From NCBI GenBank assembly GCA_023396625.1, contig JAEWVY010000243.1:1-25409 (forward strand): 25,409 nt of DNA, read 5' to 3'. This document shows positions 14,888 through 25,409 of this stretch, one piece after another. A model generated the notes under the pieces. That model searched no databases. It was not told the DNA's origin and saw only the letters and a program-made list of their open reading frames with translations. The position numbers and the translations under genes are program-made. This DNA comes from Pseudomonadota bacterium. GTDB taxonomy: Bacteria > Pseudomonadota > Gammaproteobacteria > Burkholderiales > Burkholderiaceae_C. Numbering within the stretch: the first letter of the stretch is position 1; every line of letters starts with the position of its first letter.

Positions 14888-15668
14888 AAAGACTGAACAT
14901 CAGGAGGGTCAGGATCACATCCAGACCCAGCACCGACAGCGACGCCACCACCACCGTCCGCGTCGTGGCCTGGGAAACCCCTTCAGGGGTCGGATTTGCC
15001 TGATAACCCTGCAGCAGCGCCACGAAGGTCACCGCGACACCGAACACCACGCTCTTGATCACCCCGTTGCCCACGTCGCTCCAGACGTCCACCCCACCCT
15101 GCATCTGACTCCAGAAAGCTCCCGAATCGATGCCGATCATGGGCAAAGCAACCACATAGCCACCGATCACCCCCACCGCGCTGAACACCGCTGCGAGCAG
15201 GGGCATGGCCATCACCCCCCCCCAGAACCGCGGGGCCAGTATGCGCTGCACAGGGTCAACAGCCATCATTTCCATGGCCGACAGCTGTTCGCCTGAGCGC
15301 ATCAGGCCGATCTCCGCGGTCAGCGACGCCCCGGCCCGGCCGGCATACAGCAAAGCCGTCAGCACCGGCCCCAGTTCCCGCACCAGCGACAAGGTCACCA
15401 GCAGGCCCACGGCCTCAGCGGATCCGTACCGCTGCAGGGTGTTGTATCCCTGCAAGCCCAGCACGAATCCCACGAACAGGCCCGACACGGAAATGATGGC
15501 CAGCGACAGGTTGCCCAGAAAGAAAATCTGATCACGCACCAGCCCGAACCGCCGCAGACTGGTCCCTAACAGGACCATCAACCGCATCAGCAGCCGGGCG
15601 CCATGCCCCCAGTCGGCGAGCAGCCGCCGCGTGGCGAAACCGACGTCCGCAGGTGTGTACCAACTCAT
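14886..15668 (-). CDS. mlaE: Mla ABC transporter permease MlaE
   Basis: The 260-residue MlaE is the inner-membrane permease of the phospholipid transporter. It has about five hydrophobic segments and the family motifs GLFVGFVLGLQGYNTLQRYG, LVRELGPVLTALLYAGRAGASLTAEIG and SGEQLSAMEMMAVDPVQRILAPRFWGG. The start MSWYTPADVG overlaps the mlaF stop by ATGA; longer upstream reading would lie inside mlaF. Codons 149-152 (WGGV) are built from nine consecutive G residues, a possible slippage site. The frame is intact in this sequence. Confidence 0.96.
   Translation of the reverse strand: MSWYTPADVGFATRRLLADWGHGARLLMRLMVLLGTSLRRFGLVRDQIFFLGNLSLAIISVSGLFVGFVLGLQGYNTLQRYGSAEAVGLLVTLSLVRELGPVLTALLYAGRAGASLTAEIGLMRSGEQLSAMEMMAVDPVQRILAPRFWGGVMAMPLLAAVFSAVGVIGGYVVALPMIGIDSGAFWSQMQGGVDVWSDVGNGVIKSVVFGVAVTFVALLQGYQANPTPEGVSQATTRTVVVASLSVLGLDVILTLLMFSL
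15215..15223 (-). repeat. G9 homopolymer inside mlaE
   Basis: Nine C on the plus strand, nine G in the coding strand, spanning codons W149-G150-G151-V152 of mlaE. It is the longest homopolymer I noticed in the window. Tracts of this length are prone to slippage; a one-base change here would frameshift mlaE in its middle. Confidence 0.9.
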
Positions 15669-16480
15669 GGGCGGCTCCCACCGAAATCTTGTTCCTTCGA
15701 CGGGCCTGGATAGTGGAATCGCACCGGTCCATCGCTCAATCCATTCACAAACTGCACCACCATCGGGTCCGTGGAATTGCGCACCTCCTCGGGCGTACCC
15801 TGTGCGGCAATTCGTCCGTTGGCCAGGATGATGACCTGGTCCGATATATGGAATGTTTCGGGGATTTCGTGCGACACCAGCAGACTCGTCATGCAAAGCG
15901 TGTCGTTCAACTGCCGGATCAGCCGTGCCGCCGTGCCCAGCGCAATCGGGTCCAGACCGGAGAAGGGTTCATCGTACATCACCAAATCCGGATCAAGCGC
16001 TATGGCCCGCGCCAGCGCGACCCGTCGGTTCATGCCCCCCGAGATCTGGGCCGGCATCAGGTCCCGGGCGCCCCGCAGTCCCACCGCGTCGAGCTTCATC
16101 AGCACAATGTCGCGAACCATGGACTCCGGCAGATCGGTGTGCTCGCGCAGCGGAAAGGCCACGTTGTCGAACACGCTGAGATCGGTGAACAGGGCGCCGA
16201 ACTGGAACAACATGCCCATGCGGCGGCGGGCCGCATACAGCTGCGCCCGATCCATGGTTGTGACATCCTGGCCATCGAACAGCAACTCACCCTTCTGGGC
16301 CCGCTGCTGCCCGCCTATCAGGCGCAGCGTCGTGGTCTTGCCTCCCCCTGTTGCCCCCATCAGGGCCGTCACCTTGCCTCGCTGAACGGTGAGCGAAATA
16401 TCGTCGAGGATGACCCGCTCCCCGTAGCCAAAGCTCAGGTTGCGCAGTTCGACAAGGGCGCTGGATGGCATGGGGTTCAT
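15665..16480 (-). CDS. mlaF: Mla ABC transporter ATPase MlaF
   Basis: The 271-residue ATPase powers MlaFEDB. Walker A is GATGGGKTT (residues 42-50), which fits GxxGxGKT though the usual form has S or P at these positions. The signature ISGGMNRRVALARA, Walker B LVMYDEPFSGLDP and the H-loop LVSHEIPE are all present. The C-terminal tail beyond VNGL is probably the MlaF extension that contacts the neighbouring subunit. The first ATG (16480) lies only 5 nt after the hairpin at 16486-16512 and has no ribosome binding site; MPSSALVEL (16471) is an alternative start. It overlaps mlaE by ATGA. Confidence 0.95.
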   Translation of the reverse strand: MNPMPSSALVELRNLSFGYGERVILDDISLTVQRGKVTALMGATGGGKTTTLRLIGGQQRAQKGELLFDGQDVTTMDRAQLYAARRRMGMLFQFGALFTDLSVFDNVAFPLREHTDLPESMVRDIVLMKLDAVGLRGARDLMPAQISGGMNRRVALARAIALDPDLVMYDEPFSGLDPIALGTAARLIRQLNDTLCMTSLLVSHEIPETFHISDQVIILANGRIAAQGTPEEVRNSTDPMVVQFVNGLSDGPVRFHYPGPSKEQDFGGSRP

Positions 16481-16485
16481 AAATA

Positions 16486-16512
16486 CGAAAGCCGGGCAGA
16501 TGCCGGCTTTCG
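16486..16512 (-). terminator. Probable terminator hairpin after gltD
   Basis: In transcript sense the arms are CGAAAGCCGG and CCGGCTTTCG, a perfect 10-bp stem around a 7-nt loop, followed by TATTTAT. The A-rich 5' arm and T-rich 3' arm resemble an intrinsic terminator, although the U-run is broken. It lies about 50 nt after the gltD stop. Because it sits directly against the mlaF start, it would either separate gltBD from mla or occlude MlaF initiation. Confidence 0.55.
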
Positions 16513-16562
16513 GATCATAAGGGATTCAGGAAAACCCTGAGTCCCCGAGACGCCCCCTGCTT

Positions 16563-18029
16563 TCAGCAGGGAAGGTTGCTTTGACCCATGAGAAACACGT
16601 CCACCGCGCGCGCCGCCTGGCGCCCCTCGCGGATGGCCCAGACCACCAGGCTCTGCCCACGGCGCATATCCCCTGCGGCAAACACCTTGGACACGTTGGT
16701 GGCATAGCCGCCCGTGAAGTCAGTGCTTGCTTTGGCGTTGCCGCGCGCGTCCTTGTCCACACCAAACGCCTCCAGCACCGTGGCCACCGGATGGACAAAG
16801 CCCATGGCCAGCAACACCAGGTCCGCCTTGTAGTCCTTCTCGGTGCCAGGGATCTCGACCAGCTTGCCGTCCTTGAATTCGACGTGCACCGTCTTGAGGC
16901 CCGTGACCTTGCCCTTGTCGCCAATGAAAGCCTTGGTGGAGATGGCGAATTCGCGCACGCAGCCTTCGTCGTGGCTGGAACTGGTGCGCAACTTGAGCGG
17001 CCAGTACGGCCAGGTCAGCGGGCGGTTTTCCTGCGCCGGCGGCTGGGGCATCACCTCGAACTGGGTCACGCTGGCGGCACCGTGACGGTTGCTGGTGCCC
17101 ACGCAGTCGGAGCCGGTATCGCCGCCGCCGATCACGATCACGTGCTTGCCGTCGGCGCGCAACTGGCCCTTGAGCTTGTCACCCGCATTCACCTTGTTCT
17201 GTTGCGGCAGGAATTCCATCGCGAAGTGGATGCCGTCCAGCTCCCGCCCGGGCACGGGCAGATCGCGCGATTGCTCGGATCCGCCGGTGAGCAGCACGGC
17301 GTCGAAGTCCTTCTGCAACTGCTCGGCCGACACGGTTTCCTTGGCCCAGTTCGTGACCTTGGAACCTTCAGGCAGCTTACCCACGAGCACGCCGGTGCGC
17401 ACCGTCACGCCCTCGGCCTCGAGCTGCTTGACGCGCCGGTCGATGTGCGACTTCTCCAGCTTGAAGTCGGGAATGCCGTAGCGCAGCAGGCCGCCCACGC
17501 GATCGTTCTTTTCGAACAGGGTCACGTCGTGCCCGGCGCGCGCCAATTGCTGCGCCGCCGCCAGGCCGGCCGGGCCGGCACCCACCACGGCCACCTTCTT
17601 GCCGGTCTTGTGCTTGGGCAGTTGCGGCTGCACCCAGCCCTCTTCCCAGGCGCGGTCGATGATGGCGTGCTCGATGGACTTGATGCCCACGGCGTCATCG
17701 TTGACGTTCAGCGTGCAGGCGGCCTCGCACGGCGCCGGACAGATGCGTCCCGTGAACTCCGGAAAGTTGTTGGTGGAATGCAGCACGGTGGCGGCGTTCT
17801 TCCAGTCGCCGCGATAGACCAGATCGTTGAAGTCCGGAATGATGTTGTTGATGGGGCAGCCGTTGTTGCAAAACGGCGTGCCGCAGTCCATGCAGCGCGC
17901 GGCCTGCAGCTTGGCCTGGCCCTCGTCCAGACCGACGACAAATTCCTTGTAGTGTTTCAGACGCTCGGCCACGGGCTTGTAGCCCTCTTCGATGCGCTCG
18001 TACTCCATGAAACCGGTGACTTTTCCCAT
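16563..18029 (-). CDS. gltD: Glutamate synthase (NADPH) small subunit
   Basis: GltD passes electrons from NADPH through FAD and Fe-S clusters to GltB. The 488-residue protein carries the N-terminal cysteines C46, C49, C54 and C58 (CMDCGTPFCNNGC) and C97, C101 and C105 (CPAPCEAAC) for two 4Fe-4S clusters. The FAD-binding VVGAGPAGLAAAQQLARAG starts near residue 148, and the NADPH-binding VIVIGGGDTGSDCVG comes later. The C-terminal FAAGDMRRGQSLVVWAI motif completes the FAD site. GAGG lies 9 nt before the ATG. A 60-nt spacer with a stem-loop separates it from gltB. Confidence 0.97.
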   Translation of the reverse strand: MGKVTGFMEYERIEEGYKPVAERLKHYKEFVVGLDEGQAKLQAARCMDCGTPFCNNGCPINNIIPDFNDLVYRGDWKNAATVLHSTNNFPEFTGRICPAPCEAACTLNVNDDAVGIKSIEHAIIDRAWEEGWVQPQLPKHKTGKKVAVVGAGPAGLAAAQQLARAGHDVTLFEKNDRVGGLLRYGIPDFKLEKSHIDRRVKQLEAEGVTVRTGVLVGKLPEGSKVTNWAKETVSAEQLQKDFDAVLLTGGSEQSRDLPVPGRELDGIHFAMEFLPQQNKVNAGDKLKGQLRADGKHVIVIGGGDTGSDCVGTSNRHGAASVTQFEVMPQPPAQENRPLTWPYWPLKLRTSSSHDEGCVREFAISTKAFIGDKGKVTGLKTVHVEFKDGKLVEIPGTEKDYKADLVLLAMGFVHPVATVLEAFGVDKDARGNAKASTDFTGGYATNVSKVFAAGDMRRGQSLVVWAIREGRQAARAVDVFLMGQSNLPC

Positions 18030-18056
18030 GATGGCTTACCTCGTTGATGCTGGATG

Positions 18057-18082
18057 CCCCTTCCGGCGCCAGCCGGAAGGGG
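18057..18082. repeat. Stem-loop in the gltB-gltD spacer
   Basis: CCCCTTCCGG (18057-18066) and CCGGAAGGGG (18073-18082) form a perfect 10-bp, GC-rich stem around the 6-nt loop CGCCAG. It occupies nearly half of the 60-nt spacer. No T-run follows on the minus strand, so full termination is unlikely; an RNA processing or stability role for adjusting GltB:GltD levels is possible. Confidence 0.75.
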
Positions 18083-18089
18083 ACGATAC

Positions 18090-22826
<4,737 letters not shown>

Positions 22827-22870
22827 GGCGCGCTCCTCTGAATTCACGGAATCAGGAAGCTTAGTGCAGC

Positions 22871-22975
22871 GCAGCAAAATCACCAAGAAAATAATTTAGG
22901 GTCAGATTCCTTTTTATTGCTGATTATTTTGAGAAAAATAAAATTGGGGACAGAACAAAATAAAGATTTTGCTGC
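22871..22975. repeat. AT-rich RAYT-flanking tract with an 11-bp inverted repeat
   Basis: GCAGCAAAATC (22871-22881) and GATTTTGCTGC (22965-22975) are exact reverse complements, enclosing 83 AT-rich bases. Line 22921-22980 has 17 of 60 bases G+C. Between the arms are GGGTCAGATTCC and GGGGACAGAAC, motifs I associate with the flanks of IS200-like REP transposase genes in proteobacteria. The tract lies between the transposase stop and gltB, and may be the transposase element's own end. Confidence 0.6.
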
Positions 22976-22998
22976 CCATTCAATGATTCCCTTCGATT

Positions 22999-23688
22999 TC
23001 AAAGCAGTTTGGGGGGGCGTCCTGGGTTGGCGCGGGCAACGCGACGCGTGGTTCGCTTTTGCACTTCAGCGATAAATCCGGCGTCTCCCAGCGCCCAGCC
23101 TGCCAGAGTGGCATCCGTCAGCCGGGACTGCTCTGTTGTGCCGACACCCGCCTGCACCAGCGCGGCATAGGCCGCCTCCCGGGCAAATGGTGTGTTGCCC
23201 AAATGCCAAAACTGGTGATGCGGCGTGACCAGGGGGTCCGGTTTCAAGCCGACGTAATAGGCGTGACTGGACCAGGGGTATTCCCGTGCTGCGCTGACCA
23301 ACCCTGCTCGCACCGGATTGAGATCAATGTAGACCATGCAGGCCAGCAGATAGCGCTCAGCCTGGATAACCGTGGACCGGTATCTCCCATCCCACAGCGT
23401 GCCTGTGCGATGCTGCGTGTCGTTGAAATAGCGCACATAACGCCGGCCCAGCGCCTGCATCATTTTTGACAGAGCGTTCGCCGTCTTTGGGGTCGCAAGC
23501 AAGTGAAAGTGATTGTCCATTAGCACATAGGCATGCACGACCACCTCGCATTGGGCGGCATGGTCAGCCAGCAGCGCCAACAGCATCTCGCGATCTGCCG
23601 CGCAGGCAAAGATGGGCTGCCCGTTGTTTCCCCGTTGAATCACATGATGAGGAAGACCAGGCAGGGTTAAACGGGGAAGGCGGGCCAT
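22999..23688 (-). CDS. REP-associated tyrosine transposase (RAYT, Y1_Tnp)
   Basis: This 229-residue HUH-family single-strand transposase has the opening LPGLPHHVIQRGNNGQPIF (about residues 9-27). The metal-binding HFH is at 60-62 in VLMDNHFHLLATP, and the GRRYVRYFNDTQHRTGTLWDGRYRS helix carries the candidate catalytic tyrosines Y84 and Y87. YIDLNPVRAGLV follows, another hallmark. The length suits a RAYT with a C-terminal extension. All motifs are intact, so it may be active. It reads toward gltB. A G7 run near its 3' end could shift the last few codons. Confidence 0.92.
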   Translation of the reverse strand: MARLPRLTLPGLPHHVIQRGNNGQPIFACAADREMLLALLADHAAQCEVVVHAYVLMDNHFHLLATPKTANALSKMMQALGRRYVRYFNDTQHRTGTLWDGRYRSTVIQAERYLLACMVYIDLNPVRAGLVSAAREYPWSSHAYYVGLKPDPLVTPHHQFWHLGNTPFAREAAYAALVQAGVGTTEQSRLTDATLAGWALGDAGFIAEVQKRTTRRVARANPGRPPKLL

Positions 23689-23771
23689 TCAGAACTCCAA
23701 ACGATCCATCACGTCATCATTCAGGCATACTCCATGGGCCATTACCGCATCACCTCTGAGGAGAACATGCC

Positions 23772-24137
23772 ATGAAATACAGCACCGTCAGGCACATAAA
23801 TTTCCCCGTGGTTCTGTTGCCCATACTTCTGGCCGGCTGCGTTGGTGGCGTCTACCACCAGCCTTACTATCCACCCGAACACCACCCCCGTCCACCCGCG
23901 CAAATTCAACCCTATACCCCGGCCAAGGCGTACGATCAGGAAACCGCCGAGCGCATCCGGCGGTATTTGGCCTCCGATCCGCGCGTGGGCGCCGAGACGT
24001 TGCTGGTGCGCGTCGAAGATGGCGTGGCCCTCCTCAGTGGCAATGCCAAAAGCCCTGAGGCCGCGACATTGGCCGTGAGAATGACCGAGCGTGTGCCCGG
24101 AGTGCGCAAGGTCATCAACACGATGAACGTTCATTGA
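23772..24137 (+). CDS. BON-domain lipoprotein
   Basis: This 121-residue protein is the only convincing plus-strand gene in the window. Its signal sequence ends LLAGC, with the lipidated cysteine at C23. A Tyr/Pro/His-rich linker follows (about residues 28-48), then one BON-type domain (RIRRYLASDPRVGAETLLVRVEDGVALLSGNAKSPEAA...VPGVRKVINTM). BON domains are thought to contact membranes or envelope partners, as in OsmY and DolP. GAGGAG lies 8 nt before the ATG; an earlier ATG at 23767 is out of frame. Its last 23 bp overlap the 3' end of the convergent methyltransferase gene. Confidence 0.85.
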   Translation: MKYSTVRHINFPVVLLPILLAGCVGGVYHQPYYPPEHHPRPPAQIQPYTPAKAYDQETAERIRRYLASDPRVGAETLLVRVEDGVALLSGNAKSPEAATLAVRMTERVPGVRKVINTMNVH

Positions 24138-24990
24138 GTGGGAAACGGGTATTGCCGAGTTCGGCAAGCCCGAACTCGGCGAGCAGTGCCCGCAGCCTCT
24201 CGGCCGCACTGTGCTTTCTGTGGCCGGTGAAACGGGCGATGATCAATTCATTCTTCATGCTGTGCTCCCAGCCCACCAGTTCCGTCACCGCCACCTGATA
24301 GCCGCTGGCCTCAAGGTATAGACAACGCAGCACATTCGTGAGTTGACTGCCTATTTCTCGGGTGTGCAAAGGATGACGCCAGAGTTCAGCCAACGGGGTA
24401 CGCGCCAGGCTCAGAGCCTTGCCGGCATTCAGGGTCCGTGCCACTTCTGCCTGGCAACAAGGCACCAGCACCATGAAGCTCGCCTTTTTCTGCAGACCGA
24501 AGGCAATCGCATCGTCGGTCGCCGTATCGCAGGCATGCAAGGCAGTCACCACATCGATCCGGTCCGGCAGGACATCGGAACGGGATGCCTCAGCGACGGA
24601 CTGATTGAGGAAACTCATCCGCCCGAAACCGAGCCGTTGTGCCAGCTCGCGTGACCGCTCCACCAACTCGGGACGGGTCTCTATGCCATAGATATGGCCC
24701 AGGCCCCTGGCCTTGAAGTACAAATCGTAAAGAATGAACCCAAGGTAGGACTTGCCCGCGCCATGATCGGCCAGCGTGATCCCGTTCTCTTTGACGGGCA
24801 ATTCATCCAGCAGTTTTTCGATGAATTGAAACAGGTGATAGACCTGTTTGAGCTTGCGTCGTGAGTCCTGGTTCAGATGCCCTTCACGGGTGAGGATGTG
24901 CAGTTCCTTGAGCAACTCGACCGATTGGCCAGGTCGAATTTCCGAGTGGACGATGGGCCCCTTCCCCAACTGGGCTGACGTTCTTCTCAT
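24115..24990 (-). CDS. Class I SAM-dependent methyltransferase
   Basis: From MRRTSAQLGK the protein has 291 residues. A SAM-binding loop appears as LADHGAGKSYLGFILYDLY (residues 73-91), followed by IYGIETRPELVERSRELAQRLG with an acidic ribose-contacting residue near E104. The LHACDTATDDAI (151-162) and MVLVPCCQAE (173-182) motifs fit the Methyltransf_32 group, whose members are proposed RNA or small-molecule methyltransferases. The substrate is unknown. GGGGAG precedes the ATG by about 8 nt, and the start overlaps the DUF1415 stop as ATGA. The 3' end overlaps the BON gene tail to tail. Confidence 0.82.
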   Translation of the reverse strand: MRRTSAQLGKGPIVHSEIRPGQSVELLKELHILTREGHLNQDSRRKLKQVYHLFQFIEKLLDELPVKENGITLADHGAGKSYLGFILYDLYFKARGLGHIYGIETRPELVERSRELAQRLGFGRMSFLNQSVAEASRSDVLPDRIDVVTALHACDTATDDAIAFGLQKKASFMVLVPCCQAEVARTLNAGKALSLARTPLAELWRHPLHTREIGSQLTNVLRCLYLEASGYQVAVTELVGWEHSMKNELIIARFTGHRKHSAAERLRALLAEFGLAELGNTRFPLNERSSC

Positions 24991-25409
24991 GTCGTGTGCT
25001 CCCCGCCACATGGAGGCTCCCCCGCCACATGGGGGCCGACGTCCAACGCGGCCCACCCCCTGGCCCCCAGGCGCCGCAACGTGGCCATGTTCGCCTCGTA
25101 GATCCGACTGGCATCGGGAAAAGCCTGAACGGCACGGTCGATGCTGTCTTCACGAATGAGGTGCAGGGTCGGGTAGGGTGCACGGTTGGTGGCATTGGCA
25201 ATATCGTCAGGCACCGTTCCGGCAAACTGGAAACGGGGATGGAAGGCCGCGATCTGTAAGACCCCTTCGAGCCCCAGGCGAGACAGTACCGCGTCGGCCT
25301 GCGCCAGAAAGTCGTTGAAATCGAGAAAATCAGGAAAAGCCGCAGGCGCCACAAGCAGCGTGGTGTCGCGAACCGCGGCATCGATCGCCACCAGCGCACG
25401 CAGTTCCGC
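24987..25409 (-). CDS. DUF1415-like protein, 5' end outside the window
   Basis: The reading frame is open to the right edge, so only the C-terminal 140 residues are visible. They contain VRDTTLLVAPAAFPDFLDFNDFL, LQIAAFHPRFQFAGTVPDDIANATNRAPYPTLHLIRE and SIDRAVQAFPDASRIYEANMATLRRLG, the pattern of the DUF1415 family. These proteins are common in proteobacteria and have no assigned function. After the family's usual end (GWAALDVG) the protein carries about 14 odd residues (PHVAGEPPCGGEHT). These are encoded by an imperfect 18-bp tandem duplication, so this C-terminus is probably recent and non-functional. Coupled to the methyltransferase by ATGA. Confidence 0.85.
   Translation of the reverse strand, partial: AELRALVAIDAAVRDTTLLVAPAAFPDFLDFNDFLAQADAVLSRLGLEGVLQIAAFHPRFQFAGTVPDDIANATNRAPYPTLHLIREDSIDRAVQAFPDASRIYEANMATLRRLGARGWAALDVGPHVAGEPPCGGEHTT
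24998..25034. repeat. Imperfect 18/19-bp tandem duplication
   Basis: GCTCCCCGCCACATGGAG (24998-25015) is followed directly by GCTCCCCCGCCACATGGGG (25016-25034). The copies differ by one inserted C and one substitution. The unit contains the ribosome binding site of the methyltransferase gene (GGGGAGC in transcript sense), so this site is duplicated. The one-base difference shifts the frame of the DUF1415 tail. Confidence 0.75.

Overview
The window looks like a chromosomal segment of a high-GC betaproteobacterium of the order Burkholderiales, probably Comamonadaceae or a close relative. This rests on protein-level resemblance and on the gene order gltBD - mla - ABC pair - ibaG - murA - his, not on any marker that fixes a genus. 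Two spot counts show the contrast between regions: 41 of 60 bases are G+C in murA (9301-9360), but 33 of 60 in the VOC gene (7981-8040). Nearly all genes lie on the minus strand, so the biological reading direction is right to left.

Right edge (22887-25409). A truncated DUF1415-type gene overlaps a SAM-methyltransferase gene. The methyltransferase converges on, and overlaps by 23 bp, a plus-strand BON-domain lipoprotein gene. Next come a REP-associated tyrosine transposase (RAYT) and an AT-rich tract with an 11-bp inverted repeat, ending only about 45-60 bp before gltB. This is the most plastic-looking edge of the window.

Core block (8513-22826). gltB and gltD encode the two subunits of NADPH-glutamate synthase. 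After a terminator-like hairpin comes a complete Mla set in the order mlaF-E-D-A-C-B, for retrograde phospholipid transport, with the outer-membrane lipoprotein MlaA encoded inside the operon. An ABC-2 ATPase/permease pair of the YadG/YadH type follows, then ibaG (BolA family), murA (first committed step of peptidoglycan synthesis) and hisG. Many junctions are ATGA overlaps or gaps under 10 nt, so this appears to be a long operon mixing envelope and amino-acid genes.

Histidine block (3-9178). hisG, hisD, hisC, hisB, hisH, hisA, hisF, hisI and hisE are all present and intact, ending in a small DUF4870-like membrane protein gene. The HisG is the short form, which needs HisZ; no hisZ lies in the window. 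The block is interrupted between hisG and hisD by about 1.9 kb of lower-GC, co-directional sequence. That insert holds a short ORF that may be a truncated YciI-like gene, a PhnB-type VOC protein, an unrecognised 109-residue ORF, two tiny ORFs and a DUF3592-like membrane protein. Two his spacers (hisB-hisH and hisF-hisI) share an exact 14-bp sequence next to hairpins, and look like degenerate copies of one intergenic repeat.

I see no rRNA, tRNA, CRISPR array, prophage or defence system. Most of the window is ordinary housekeeping DNA. The parts that merit attention are the his-operon insert, the repeat-modified his spacers, the G9 tract inside mlaE and the RAYT junction next to gltB. I found nothing I can defend as a new biological system.
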